This document shows, one piece after another, positions 51,591 to 60,722 of a DNA stretch of 64,000 nt. Both the position numbers and the translations under genes were made by a program. Position 1 is the stretch's first letter. Every line of letters begins with the position of its first letter. A model generated the notes under the pieces. The model ran no database searches. It had not been told where the DNA came from and saw nothing but the letters and a program-made list of their open reading frames with translations. The DNA is taken from positions 62,001 through 126,000 of the forward strand of contig NZ_WUEK01000003.1 of the NCBI RefSeq assembly GCF_009823805.1, given 5' to 3'. Source of the stretch: Nocardioides flavescens. GTDB lineage: Bacteria; Actinomycetota; Actinomycetes; Propionibacteriales; Nocardioidaceae.

Positions 51591-53057
51591 TCAGTCGTCC
51601 TCCCAGTGCGGGCCGTAGTCGACGCCCTTGTGCCAGACGAACTCGGGTCGCACGGTCACCTCGGGCTCTCCGCGGAACTTGGTGTACGTCGTGGTGTAGG
51701 CGTTGCGCGAGTTGCCCGGGCGCCACTCGAAGTCGAACTGGCGCATGTACTGACGGGCGACCTTCTTGCCTTGGAAGGCGGCGAGGACCTCGTCGTTGTA
51801 GGCGCCGAGGGCGCCCCAGTTGGAGGAGCCGGTGAAGACCAGGTTGGCGTTGGGGTCGCCGTTGTAGTTGCCCTGGATGATGATGAACTTCTGGTGCGAG
51901 TAGTAGTCCAGGCTCAGGTCGAGCTTGCCGTCGGGGTTCTTCACCGGGCTCGAGTCGGGGTGGTAGTCGAAGCTCGTCGAGCGCAGCGGCATCCGCCCGC
52001 GCGGGGTCTTGCGGGCCAGGTGGCCCTTGGTGTTGAAGCCGACCAGGCCGAAGCTGAACCGCGCCTGGCAGCCCTGGGCGAACTTCTGCACGTAGGCGTC
52101 GGCGAGGTAGTCACCGCGGTTGCCGCGGATCGTGTGCATGTTGACCGCGAGCTTGGTGCGCTGACGGGTGCCGTCGGGCAGCACGGTGATGCACTGGACC
52201 TTGTTGAGGATGTTGACGATCGGGTCGTTCTTGGGCCCGACCAGGCGCGGGAAGGTCACGGTCGTGCCCCAGTCGCGCGAGTCGTCGCACGCGTTGCCGC
52301 CGATGCTGCTCGCCGGGGCCCCGCAGAACGTCGGGAACGGCGGCTGCGCGGTGTCGTAGTCGACGGTCATGTCCTCGAACAGCGCGAGGTAGCCGTTGTA
52401 GAGAGCGGCGTCGCCGGCGGTGAGGAACAGGTCGTTCCACTGGTGCTTGGCGGCGTTCATCGTGAGGTTGTGCGAGCCGACGAAGACGGCGTCCTTTGAC
52501 CCGCCGGTCTTGCTGAACAGGTAGAACTTCGAGTGCAGCAGGCGCTTGGGCTGGTCGGTGCGGCAGCCGGACTTGCACTTGTAGATGAAGTTGGCCTTGG
52601 TGCGGTTGCTGCCGAGGCGGGCCCGCAGCAGCTTCATCGCCTTGGTGTCCTGGTGGTCGTTGAGCAGGATCTGCACCTTGACCCCGCGGTCGCGAGCGGC
52701 GATGAGCCGGCGCGCGACCGGGATGCGGTCGAACGAGTAGAGCGCGATGTGGATCGCCGAGCCGCGCTTGGTGTTGTCGATCGCGTCGACGACCTGCCGC
52801 TCGATGCGCAGCCGTGCGGGCCAGCCGCCGCGCGGGTTGTTGAAGAAGGCGCCCTCGGGCACCCGGTAGCGGCCCTTCTGGGCGACGGACTCCCGAGCGA
52901 CGCTCTTCTGGGCAGGTGACGTGCTCGCCGCGGGAGCCACGGTGGCCTGCTGCGGCGCGGGCGCCGCGGTGGTGGCGCCGGCGGCCAGCAGCTGGCCTCC
53001 CAGCGCGAGGACGACGAACGACGCCGTCGTGGCGAGGACCTTCTTCAACGTGTGCAC
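51591..53057 (-). CDS. secreted phospholipase D-like protein
   Basis: The 488-residue exported enzyme has a signal peptide (KVLATTASFVVLALGGQLLAAGATTAAPA) and two PLD catalytic motifs: HSKFYLFSKTGGSKDAVFVGSHN (HxK near residue 182) and HQKFIIIQGNYNGDPNANLVFTGSSN (near residue 413). This makes a complete two-HKD phosphodiesterase, acting on phospholipids or another phosphodiester outside the cell. The intervening domain has a few disulfide-suited cysteines. I use the GTG at 53057, which places the signal at the N-terminus. Convergent with the alditol oxidase (12-bp gap). Confidence 0.9.
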   Translation of the reverse strand: MHTLKKVLATTASFVVLALGGQLLAAGATTAAPAPQQATVAPAASTSPAQKSVARESVAQKGRYRVPEGAFFNNPRGGWPARLRIERQVVDAIDNTKRGSAIHIALYSFDRIPVARRLIAARDRGVKVQILLNDHQDTKAMKLLRARLGSNRTKANFIYKCKSGCRTDQPKRLLHSKFYLFSKTGGSKDAVFVGSHNLTMNAAKHQWNDLFLTAGDAALYNGYLALFEDMTVDYDTAQPPFPTFCGAPASSIGGNACDDSRDWGTTVTFPRLVGPKNDPIVNILNKVQCITVLPDGTRQRTKLAVNMHTIRGNRGDYLADAYVQKFAQGCQARFSFGLVGFNTKGHLARKTPRGRMPLRSTSFDYHPDSSPVKNPDGKLDLSLDYYSHQKFIIIQGNYNGDPNANLVFTGSSNWGALGAYNDEVLAAFQGKKVARQYMRQFDFEWRPGNSRNAYTTTYTKFRGEPEVTVRPEFVWHKGVDYGPHWEDD

Positions 53058-53222
53058 CCCAAACTCTTCGGACCAGACGCATCTCTGACGCACCTGGGGC
53101 CCCGGAGGTTCGCCGCCGGGAGCGACATTGTGCGCTCGCTCCCTGTGAGCGCGGGTCATCCGGCTCCCGGCGTCGGCGCTCACCCGTTCCTCGTCGACCG
53201 CCATGGCGACATCATGGCCGTC

Positions 53223-53987
53223 ATGACCGACAACGGACCCGGCTCCGAGCTCGTCCACCTCGAGACCGCCGACGGCGTCGCGACGGTGACGCTCGACAGC
53301 CCGCACAACCGCAACGCGCTGTCCCAGCAGCTGGTGCGCGAGCTGTTCGAGCGGCTGGAGGCCGCGGAGGCCGACCCCGAGGTGCGGGTCGTCGTGCTGC
53401 GCTCCAGCGGCCGCGTCTTCTGCTCCGGCGCCGACCTGTCGGAGGCGAGCACGGTCGGGATGGAGGAGGGCGCCCGGGCGATGGTGCGCATGCAGCGCCA
53501 GATCGTCGCGCTCGCCAAGCCGGTCGTCACGGTGCTCGCCGGACCGGTCCGGGCCGGCGGCATCGGCATCGTCGCGGCCTCCGACGTCGTGGTCGCCGCG
53601 GAGGAGGCCGACTTCGCGCTCACCGAGGTCAAGCTCGGCCTCGCCCCGGCCGTCATCTCCCTGACGGTGCTGGAGCGGCTGACGAGCCGCGCGGCGGCGT
53701 ACACCTTCCTGAGCGGGGCGAAGTTCACCGGCCCCGAGGCGGCGCGGGCGGGTCTCGTCACCCTCGCGGTGCCCGCCGACCGGCTCGAGGGCGAGGTGAC
53801 CCGGGTGGTCGGCGAGCTCGCGACGGGGGCCCCGCAGGGGCTGCGGGAGACCAAGGCACTGCTCGCAGCCCCGCTGCTCGCCCGCCTCGACGCCGGCGCC
53901 GAGGAGATGGCGACGCTCAGCGCGCGGCTGTTCGGCTCGCAGGAGGCCAAGGACGCGATGCTCGCGTTCCTCAGCCGCGGGCGCTGA
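53223..53987 (+). CDS. enoyl-CoA hydratase/isomerase family protein
   Basis: The 254-residue crotonase-fold protein has the two oxyanion-hole segments: FCSGADLSEAS near residue 69 and PVRAGGIGIVAASD near 109, where the usual Gly-Gly is kept, plus the Glu-containing ADFALTEVKLGLAPAV at about 135. It hydrates or isomerises an enoyl-CoA, but the specific pathway is unclear. The ATG at 53223 is the best-placed start. An ATG at 53214 is the in-frame alternative. It is divergent from the PLD gene. Confidence 0.9.
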   Translation: MTDNGPGSELVHLETADGVATVTLDSPHNRNALSQQLVRELFERLEAAEADPEVRVVVLRSSGRVFCSGADLSEASTVGMEEGARAMVRMQRQIVALAKPVVTVLAGPVRAGGIGIVAASDVVVAAEEADFALTEVKLGLAPAVISLTVLERLTSRAAAYTFLSGAKFTGPEAARAGLVTLAVPADRLEGEVTRVVGELATGAPQGLRETKALLAAPLLARLDAGAEEMATLSARLFGSQEAKDAMLAFLSRGR

Positions 53988-54109
53988 GCCGGTCGCGCGC
54001 CGGGTCCGTCGCCGATCAGTGTCGGTGGCCCCTGAGACGTTAGTCTTGAGGGCTTCGTCGCCAGGGCGGCGAGTGGACACGAAGGACGCAGGGGCCGAGG
54101 GGATCGCCG

Positions 54110-56317
54110 TTGACTGACGAGCTGGTCGAGCGCGAGATCGAGCGCGAGCAGGCGTTCGTGGACCGGGTCTACGTGCAGCTGGAGGCCTCCGCGAGCGCCG
54201 CGAAGCGGCTCGCGCGCGAGGGTCACGAGCGCGCCCACCTCGGTCACGAGGGCGGGCTGGTCGAGCGCGACGCGATGGTCTTCCAGGCCGCGCGCCGCAT
54301 CGCCCAGCTCGACGCGGCACACGAGGGGCTGGTCTTCGGCCGCCTCGACCTGCGCCACGAGCTCGACGCCCAGCCGCGCTACGTCGGCCGCATCGGTCTG
54401 CGCGACTCCGAGCGCGACTCGCTGCTCATCGACTGGCGCGCCCCCGCGGCCGCGGTGTTCTACCAGGCCACGGCCGCCGACCCGCAGCGCGTCGTGCGCC
54501 GCCGCGTGCTGCGCTCGGCCGGGCCGACGGTCACCGGCGTCGAGGACGAGCTGCTCGACGCCGAGGCGCTCGCCGAGCTCGAGGAGCAGGGCGTCGAGCT
54601 GCCGATCATCGGTGAGGGCGCGCTCATGGCGCAGCTGTCGCGGGCCCGCGACCGCACGATGCACTCGATCGTCGCGACCATCCAGGCCGAGCAGGACCGC
54701 GCGATCCGCGCCCCCAGTCGGGGCGTCACCGCGATCAGCGGCGGTCCCGGCACCGGCAAGACGGTGGTGGCGCTGCACCGCGTCGCCTACCTGCTCTACA
54801 ACGACCGGCGCCGCTACGAGAGCGGCGGCGTGCTCGTCGTCGGCCCGAGCGGCGTCTTCATGCGCTACATCGAGCGCGTGCTCCCCAGCCTCGGCGAGAC
54901 GGCCGTCGCGCTGCGCTCGCTGGGCGAGGTCGTCGACGGCCTGCGCACCACCCGCCACGACGAGCCCGCCGTCGCCGACGTCAAGGGCTCGGCGCGGATG
55001 GCCACCGTCGTACGCCGCGCCGCGCGGCTGCAGGCGCCCGGCAGCCCCGAGCACTTCCGCGTCTTCTACCGCGACGACGTGCTCACGCTCGACAAGGGCG
55101 TGCTCGGCCGGGTCCGCCGCCAGCTGATGTCGCAGGGCCGTCGCAACCGTCAGCTGCCCCGCGTCGCCGGCGCCCTCCTCGACGCGCTGTGGCGCCAGGT
55201 CCGCGGCGAGCGCGGCGTCGACCGCGGCCGCGAGGCCTTCGAGGAGGACCTGCTCTCCGACGACGGCTTCCTCGACTTCGTGCTCGCCTGGTGGCCGCCG
55301 CTCGACGCGCCCACGGTGCTGGGCTGGCTGCGCGACCCCGAGCTGCTCGCCCGGGTGTCCGACGGCGTGCTGAGCGGCGAGGAGCAGCGGCTGCTGCTGA
55401 AGTCCTGGAGCGGCTCGGGGGCCGCGGGGGACCTCTCGGTGCAGGACGTGCCGCTCGTCGACGAGCTGCGCTACGCCCTCGGCGACGTCCCGGCCCGCAC
55501 CGACGACGAGCGCGACCTGGACGACACCTCCCTGCTCACCGGCGGCCACGACGTGCAGGAGCTGCTGACGGCCAGCGACCGCGAGTTCTCCTCCGGCCCG
55601 GCCTGGAAGCCCCCGACGCACCGCATCGAGGACGACCCGTTCGCCCACGTGCTCATCGACGAGGCGCAGGACCTCACGCCGATGCAGTGGCGCATGGTCG
55701 GCCGCCGTGGCCGCACCGCCTCCTGGACGATCGTGGGCGACCCGGCCCAGTCCTCGTGGCCCGACGCCGCCGAGGCCGCCGAGGCCCGCGCGGCGGCGCT
55801 CGAGGGCAAGGAGCGCCACGAGTTCCACCTCTCGACCAACTACCGCAACTCCTCTGAGATCTACGCCCACGCTGCGGCGTACGCCCGCCGCGTCGGTCTC
55901 GACGCCGACCTGCCGACCGCCGTCCGCTCGACCGGCGTCGAGCCCCGCGTGGTCACCGGGGTCGCCGACCTCGAGGCCGCGACCCGCGAGGCCGTCCTCG
56001 ACGTCGCCGGGCAGGTCGGCGGCACCGTCGGCATCGTCGTCCCGGTCGCCCGCCGCTCCGAGGCCAACGCCTGGCTCGCCTCCTGGCCCGAGCTCGCCGA
56101 GGACGCCCCCGGAGCCCGCGCCGCGGTCGACTCCTCGGTGACGCCCTCGGGCGAGGACCGCGTCGTCGTGCTGACCGGCCTCGACACCAAGGGCCTGGAG
56201 TTCGACGCGATCGTCGTCGTGCGCCCCGAGGAGATCGAGGCCGAGTCGCAGACCGGCCGCGCGACGCTCTACGTCGTGCTCACCCGCGCCACCCAGCTGC
56301 TCACCACCGTCTCCTGA
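54110..56317 (+). CDS. helD: HelD/HelR-like RNA polymerase-recycling ATPase
   Basis: The 735-residue UvrD-like protein has an N-terminal coiled coil (residues 1-60) that reaches into the RNA polymerase channel in known HelD proteins, and ATPase motifs GGPGTGKTVVALHR (Walker A, near residue 212), VLIDEAQD (Walker B), VGDPAQSSWP, FHLSTNYRNSSEI (motif IV/V), and VVVLTGLDTKGLEFDAIV (motif VI) near the end. Such class II proteins (HelR in Streptomyces) release stalled RNA polymerase and can give rifampicin tolerance. The TTG start is inferred from the conserved MTDELVEREIEREQAFVD opening. No rifamycin-associated promoter element is visible upstream. Confidence 0.92.
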   Translation: MTDELVEREIEREQAFVDRVYVQLEASASAAKRLAREGHERAHLGHEGGLVERDAMVFQAARRIAQLDAAHEGLVFGRLDLRHELDAQPRYVGRIGLRDSERDSLLIDWRAPAAAVFYQATAADPQRVVRRRVLRSAGPTVTGVEDELLDAEALAELEEQGVELPIIGEGALMAQLSRARDRTMHSIVATIQAEQDRAIRAPSRGVTAISGGPGTGKTVVALHRVAYLLYNDRRRYESGGVLVVGPSGVFMRYIERVLPSLGETAVALRSLGEVVDGLRTTRHDEPAVADVKGSARMATVVRRAARLQAPGSPEHFRVFYRDDVLTLDKGVLGRVRRQLMSQGRRNRQLPRVAGALLDALWRQVRGERGVDRGREAFEEDLLSDDGFLDFVLAWWPPLDAPTVLGWLRDPELLARVSDGVLSGEEQRLLLKSWSGSGAAGDLSVQDVPLVDELRYALGDVPARTDDERDLDDTSLLTGGHDVQELLTASDREFSSGPAWKPPTHRIEDDPFAHVLIDEAQDLTPMQWRMVGRRGRTASWTIVGDPAQSSWPDAAEAAEARAAALEGKERHEFHLSTNYRNSSEIYAHAAAYARRVGLDADLPTAVRSTGVEPRVVTGVADLEAATREAVLDVAGQVGGTVGIVVPVARRSEANAWLASWPELAEDAPGARAAVDSSVTPSGEDRVVVLTGLDTKGLEFDAIVVVRPEEIEAESQTGRATLYVVLTRATQLLTTVS

Positions 56318-56320
56318 GCT

Positions 56321-56350
56321 CCGGCCCCTGCGCACGACGTGCGGGGCCGG
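56321..56350 (+). terminator. terminator after helD
   Basis: 8-bp stem CCGGCCCC/GGGGCCGG with an inner GCACG/CGTGC stem, starting 4 bases after the stop codon. Confidence 0.75.
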
Positions 56351-56354
56351 GGGA

Positions 56355-56405
56355 GCGGTGCCTGAGCAACCTTCTGGCGGCTCGGGAAGGTTGCGGGGGC
56401 ACCGC
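56355..56405 (+). other. composite inverted repeat in the helD-SGNH gap
   Basis: GCGGTGCC (56355-56362) pairs with GGCACCGC (56398-56405), and inside it CAACCTT (56367-56373) pairs with AAGGTTG (56387-56393). It follows the helD terminator, so it may be a second terminator, a leader structure for the next gene or a small RNA. Function unknown. Confidence 0.5.
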
Positions 56406-56521
56406 CGCCCGAATCGGCGCCGCCCGGTGCGGCGAGCGGGCCCGAGCCGACGAAGCGGGTCCCGGGCCGACGGTCGCGTACCTTGTCACCCGCCCGCTCG
56501 TCCTGTCCTGGGAGGACCTCC

Positions 56522-57676
56522 GTGCGTCGTGTCGTCACGCTCGTGCTCGCCCTGCTCTGCCTGACGACCGCCCTGGTCGCCGGAGCGACCACCGTGACCA
56601 CCGGGGACGCCGCGGACGCGGCGGAGGCCGCGGCCTCGAACCGCGGCGCCGCCTCGGCGTACGACACCCGCCTCGGCCCCGGGGAGTGCCGCCTGACCGG
56701 CCGGGTCTACGTGCCCGGCCGCGGGTGCTCGCGCGACCGGTGCGTGCCGGGCTCGACGCTGTGGAAGTTCGGCACCGACGCCGAGCTGTGCGAGCAGCGC
56801 GGCCGCAAGGGCGACATCTGGGCCCAGCCGATCGCGAAGCCGCGCTGCGAGCGGCTCGGGCGGGTCTGGCTCGCCCAGATCAACGCCTGCGCCTCCAACC
56901 CCGACCGGGCCCGCACCCGGATGCGCGACGTGCCGCAGTGCACCGACCGGCGGGCGACCTACCTCAACCACGCCGAGACCGAGGGCTCCTACGACGAGTG
57001 CCTCAGCCCGCGCAAGGTGCGGGTCTGGTCGCGCGCCGCGCGCAAGGAGGGCACCACGCTGGCCCGGGTCGCACTCGAGCGCGGCCGCGCCAACTGCGCC
57101 TACCGCGGCGGCTTCGTCATGGTGGACGGGCTCTGCACCGAACGCCAGGGCCCGCCGGCGGAGCCCGGTGGTGTGGTGCTGATCGGCGACTCGGTGAGCT
57201 GGCGCGCGCAGGACGAGCTCGCTCCGCGCGAGCCCGACTGGGTGCTCGACTCCAAGCCCGGCCGTCGCCTCGACGAGCTCGGCACCCGTCTCGACTGGAT
57301 GCGCGCCGAGCACGGCGAGCCCGACGCGGTGATCGTCCAGCTCGGCACCAACCACCGCCGCGGCTACTCCGAGGCCGACTTCGACGCCACGCTCGCCACG
57401 CTGCCGGCCGACGTGCCGGTGATGTTCCTGCTGCCCTACCGCGAGCGCACCCCCGGCAACGCCTCTCAGGTCCGCGCCACCCGCACCTACGCCGGCTGGA
57501 TCGCCGCCGCCGCCGACCAGCGTCCGCTGACCTGCCTCGCCGACTGGCCGTCGTACGCCGCGAAGCACAAGAGCCGGCTCGTCGACGGCGCCCACCCGCG
57601 CGCGAGCGCCGAGGAGTGGTACGCCCGCTACGTCGTGCGCCAGTGGAACGCCTGCGGCTCCCAGCTCGGCCGCTGA
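56522..57676 (+). CDS. secreted Cys-rich SGNH-hydrolase-like protein
   Basis: The 384-residue exported protein has a signal helix (VVTLVLALLCLTTALVAGA), then a Cys-rich region of about 150 residues (CRLTGRVYVPGRGCSRDRC and later C pairs, at least ten Cys), and a C-terminal SGNH hydrolase domain: block I VVLIGDSVSW, block III VIVQLGTNHRRG, and block V DGAHPRASAEEWYARYV. The esterase or acetyl-xylan-esterase-like activity is plausible, but the block II Gly and the exact substrate are not clear. GGGAGG precedes the GTG at 56522. Confidence 0.87.
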   Translation: MRRVVTLVLALLCLTTALVAGATTVTTGDAADAAEAAASNRGAASAYDTRLGPGECRLTGRVYVPGRGCSRDRCVPGSTLWKFGTDAELCEQRGRKGDIWAQPIAKPRCERLGRVWLAQINACASNPDRARTRMRDVPQCTDRRATYLNHAETEGSYDECLSPRKVRVWSRAARKEGTTLARVALERGRANCAYRGGFVMVDGLCTERQGPPAEPGGVVLIGDSVSWRAQDELAPREPDWVLDSKPGRRLDELGTRLDWMRAEHGEPDAVIVQLGTNHRRGYSEADFDATLATLPADVPVMFLLPYRERTPGNASQVRATRTYAGWIAAAADQRPLTCLADWPSYAAKHKSRLVDGAHPRASAEEWYARYVVRQWNACGSQLGR

Positions 57677-57724
57677 CGCCACCGCCCGCCGACGACGTCG
57701 GCGCTCCGCTCTAGGCTTCGTGCC

Positions 57725-59665
57725 GTGAACGCCTCCAGTGACGCCCGGGCCGCGATCGACGCGCTCCAGGGGCACGAGGCGTGGGCGATCATCCGGCGCT
57801 CGACCCGGGTCGGGGCCAAGGCCACCGTGGGTCTCGTCGGTGGCCGGCGCAGCGTCGTCGAGTCGCTGCTCGACGTCCCGCTCGAGACCGGCGTCCCCGA
57901 GGCCGGCCACCTCGCCGACCGCCTCGTCGCGGTGCCGTTCCGCCAGGTGCGCGAGCGCGGCTTCCAGGCCCACGACGACGGCACCCCGCTCGTCGTCGTC
58001 GACGTCGAGACCGAGCTGGAGTTCTCCGTCGAGGAGGTCGTCGCGGCGATCGACGACGTCGAGGTCGAGTTCGCCGACCGGGGCGGCTTCGAGACCGACG
58101 ACGACGAGTACGCCGCCCTCGTCGCCTCGGTCATCCACGACGAGATCGGCCAGGGCGAGGGCGCCAACCTCGTGCTGGGCCGCCACTACCGCGCCACCGT
58201 CGCCGACTGGGGCGCCGACAAGGCGCTGGCGGTCTTCAAGCGGCTGCTCGAGCGCGAGCGCGGCGCCTACTGGACCTACGTGTTCTTCACCGGCGACCGC
58301 TACCTCATCGGCGCGACGCCGGAGCGGCACGTGACCGTCCACGACGGCGACGTGCGGATGAACCCCATCAGCGGCACGTTCCGCATCCCGGGCGAGCCCG
58401 GCGCCGACGTGCGCGGGGCGCTGCTCGACTTCCTCCATGACGAGAAGGAGCTCTACGAGCTCTACATGGTCGTCGACGAGGAGCTGAAGATGATGTGCGA
58501 CATCTGCCACGAGGGCGGGCAGGTGCTCGGCCCGTTCCTCAAGCCGATGAGCCGGCTCGTCCACACCGAGTACCTCCTCGCCGGGCGCACCGACCGCGAC
58601 CCGCGCGAGGTGCTGCGCGACACGATGTGGGCCGCCACCGTGACCGGCTCACCGGTCGAGAACGCCTGCCGCCTCATCCAGCAGTACGAGCCCGCCGGTC
58701 GCGGGTACTACGGCGCCGCCCTCGCGGTGCTCGGCCGCGACGAGCGGGGCGGCCCGCAGGTCGACAGCCCCATCGTCATCCGCACCGCCGACGTCGACCT
58801 CGAAGGGCGCCTCACGGTGACCGCCGGGGCCACGCTGGTGCGCGACTCCGACCCGGCCTACGAGGTCGCCGAGACGCACGCCAAGGCCGGCGGCATCCTC
58901 TCGGCGTTCGGCCTCGTCGCGCCCGCGCCCGTGCCCGACGTCGACGTCGCGGAACTCGTCAACGACGAGGACGTGCTGCTGACCCTGCACGCGCGCAACC
59001 AGCGGCTCTCGTCGTTCTGGCTGACCGACCAGGCGGGCGCCCCGCCGGACCCGCGGCTGGCCGGCCGCACGGTCGTGGTCCTGGACGGCGAGGACGACTT
59101 CGTCAACATGCTGCGCCACGTCCTCGGCGTGCTCGGCCTGCAGACGAGCGTCGTGAGGTACGACGACCACACCGAGGGCTGTCTCGACGACGCCGACCTG
59201 GTCATCGTGGGCCCGGGCCCCGGCGACCCGCGCGACGACGACGACCTCAAGATGCAGACGCTGCGGGCGGCGGTCGCGCGGCTGCTCGAGCGGCGCCAGC
59301 CGTTCCTCGCGGTCTGCCTCGGCCACCAGGCGCTGTGCCACCAGCTCGGCCTCGGGCTGCACTACAAGGACATCGTCTTCCAGGGCACCCAGTCACCGGT
59401 GACCATCGACGGGCGCAGCGAGCGGGTCGGCTTCTACAACACCTTCGTCGCCCGCGTCGACGACGCGGCGGGCCTGCCCGACGGGGTCCGGGTCGAGACC
59501 GACCCCGAGACCGGCGACGTGCACCGGCTCAGCGGGCCGCACTACGACGGCATCCAGTTCCACGCCGAGTCGATCCTGACCCAGCACGGCTACGACCTGC
59601 TGCACACCCTCGTCGGCGGCCTGCTGCTGCCGGATCCCACCCACGAGGGTGGGATTTCGGGCTGA
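57725..59665 (+). CDS. PhzE-like fused anthranilate/ADIC synthase
   Basis: The 646-residue protein fuses a chorismate-binding synthase (residues about 1-430) to a glutamine amidotransferase (about 450-640). The synthase motif NPISGTFRIPG resembles PhzE-type 2-amino-2-desoxyisochorismate synthases, not the PIAGT of TrpE or PIKGT of PabB. The amidotransferase triad is complete: Cys in LAVCLGHQALC, His and Glu in FHAESILT. So it would make ADIC or anthranilate from chorismate and glutamine. No other phenazine gene is adjacent; an ABM-domain gene, pabA and pabB follow. GTG start. Confidence 0.88.
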   Translation: MNASSDARAAIDALQGHEAWAIIRRSTRVGAKATVGLVGGRRSVVESLLDVPLETGVPEAGHLADRLVAVPFRQVRERGFQAHDDGTPLVVVDVETELEFSVEEVVAAIDDVEVEFADRGGFETDDDEYAALVASVIHDEIGQGEGANLVLGRHYRATVADWGADKALAVFKRLLERERGAYWTYVFFTGDRYLIGATPERHVTVHDGDVRMNPISGTFRIPGEPGADVRGALLDFLHDEKELYELYMVVDEELKMMCDICHEGGQVLGPFLKPMSRLVHTEYLLAGRTDRDPREVLRDTMWAATVTGSPVENACRLIQQYEPAGRGYYGAALAVLGRDERGGPQVDSPIVIRTADVDLEGRLTVTAGATLVRDSDPAYEVAETHAKAGGILSAFGLVAPAPVPDVDVAELVNDEDVLLTLHARNQRLSSFWLTDQAGAPPDPRLAGRTVVVLDGEDDFVNMLRHVLGVLGLQTSVVRYDDHTEGCLDDADLVIVGPGPGDPRDDDDLKMQTLRAAVARLLERRQPFLAVCLGHQALCHQLGLGLHYKDIVFQGTQSPVTIDGRSERVGFYNTFVARVDDAAGLPDGVRVETDPETGDVHRLSGPHYDGIQFHAESILTQHGYDLLHTLVGGLLLPDPTHEGGISG

Positions 59666-59715
59666 CTTCGGCCCAGGTGCTGGGAAGGGCGCGACCAGCC
59701 TGGTCTCATGGTGGA

Positions 59716-59756
59716 GGGGCCCGATGGTGACCTGCCCCCCAGCGCCATCGGGCCCC
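59716..59756. terminator. bidirectional hairpin terminator between phzE-like and ABM genes
   Basis: Perfect 12-bp stem GGGGCCCGATGG/CCATCGGGCCCC with a 17-base loop, placed between two convergent genes. Confidence 0.8.
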
Positions 59757-59772
59757 GCTCAACCCTGTGGAC

Positions 59773-60096
59773 TCAGCGCTCGACCTTCATCTCGCCGAGC
59801 TCGGACCACTCGGTCCCCTCGACCTGGAAGTTGATGATCCGCGGCGTCTCGGCGAGGTACTGCGGCAGCTCGGCCTGGGCCTGCTTGAAGTGGTCCGAGG
59901 TCACGTGGGCCTCGGCCGCGTCGTCCTGGAAGGCCTCGAGCAGGACGTACTCGTTCGCGTCGTCGAGGCTGCGCGACCAGTCGAACCACAGGTTGCCCGG
60001 CTCGGCCCGGGTGGCCTCGGTGAAGGAGCGGGAGATCTTGGGCCAGGCGTCGGCGTGCTCGGGCAGGACTCGGAAGCGTGCGGTGATCACGATCAT
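59773..60096 (-). CDS. ABM-domain putative quinol monooxygenase
   Basis: The 107-residue antibiotic-biosynthesis-monooxygenase (ABM) fold protein begins IVITARFRVLPEHADAW and has the EATRAEPGNLWFDWSRS and EYVLLEAFQDDAAEAHVTS patterns of YgiN/ABM proteins, which form dimers and oxygenate phenolic or quinol substrates. The placement between a PhzE-like synthase and pabAB suggests a role near aromatic-amine metabolism, but such small proteins are widespread. ATG at 60096 with a normal ribosome-binding site region. Confidence 0.82.
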   Translation of the reverse strand: MIVITARFRVLPEHADAWPKISRSFTEATRAEPGNLWFDWSRSLDDANEYVLLEAFQDDAAEAHVTSDHFKQAQAELPQYLAETPRIINFQVEGTEWSELGEMKVER

Positions 60097-60140
60097 GGCT
60101 CCCAGCCTGCCAGGCGGGCCTCGCGATCTAAGGTGAGCCG

Positions 60141-60704
60141 GTGGTCGCGGACGTGGTGGTGGTCGACCACCACGACTCCTACACCTGGAACCTCGTGCAC
60201 CTGATCGGCTCGGTGACCGGCCGGCTGCCGACGGTGGTGCAGCACGACCGGGTCGGGGCCGACGAGGTGCTGCGCCACTCCCACGTCGTGCTGTCGCCCG
60301 GCCCGGGTACGCCGGTCGACGAGTCCGACTTCGCGGTCGGCCGCGACGTGCTGCGCGACGGCTCGCGCCCGGTCCTCGGTGTCTGCCTCGGCATGCAGGG
60401 CCTCGTCACGACGTACGGCGGCACGGTGGACCGCGTCGACCCGGCCCACGGCGTGGTCGAGCGGATCCGCCACGACGGGCTCGGGGTCTTCGCCGGGCTG
60501 CCGCAGCTGTTCTCGGCGGTGCGCTACCACTCGCTCGCCGCGCTGCGGCTGCCCGAGGAGCTCGCGGTGACCGCCTCCGACGCGGGCGGCGACGTGGTGA
60601 TGGGGGTGCGGCACCGGTCGCTGCCGCAGGAGGGCGTGCAGTTCCACCCCGAGTCGATCCTGTCCGAGCACGGTGCGGCGATGATCGCGAGCTTCGTGTC
60701 GTGA
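60141..60704 (+). CDS. pabA: aminodeoxychorismate synthase glutaminase component
   Basis: The 187-residue class I glutamine amidotransferase releases ammonia from glutamine for PabB. The catalytic triad is complete: Cys in LGVCLGMQGLVTTYGG near residue 80 and His-Glu in VQFHPESILSEHG near residue 173. It is a separate subunit here, unlike the fused PhzE-like protein upstream. It starts 44 bases from the divergent ABM gene and ends 18 bases before pabB, forming a pabA-pabB operon for 4-amino-4-deoxychorismate (folate precursor). Confidence 0.92.
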   Translation: MVADVVVVDHHDSYTWNLVHLIGSVTGRLPTVVQHDRVGADEVLRHSHVVLSPGPGTPVDESDFAVGRDVLRDGSRPVLGVCLGMQGLVTTYGGTVDRVDPAHGVVERIRHDGLGVFAGLPQLFSAVRYHSLAALRLPEELAVTASDAGGDVVMGVRHRSLPQEGVQFHPESILSEHGAAMIASFVS

Positions 60705-60722
60705 GCGGCTCGTGAGCGGCTC

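Noticed and set aside
54000..54110. Rifamycin-associated element upstream of helD
   Set aside because: I looked for the short G/C dyad known from Streptomyces helR promoters and found no convincing match.
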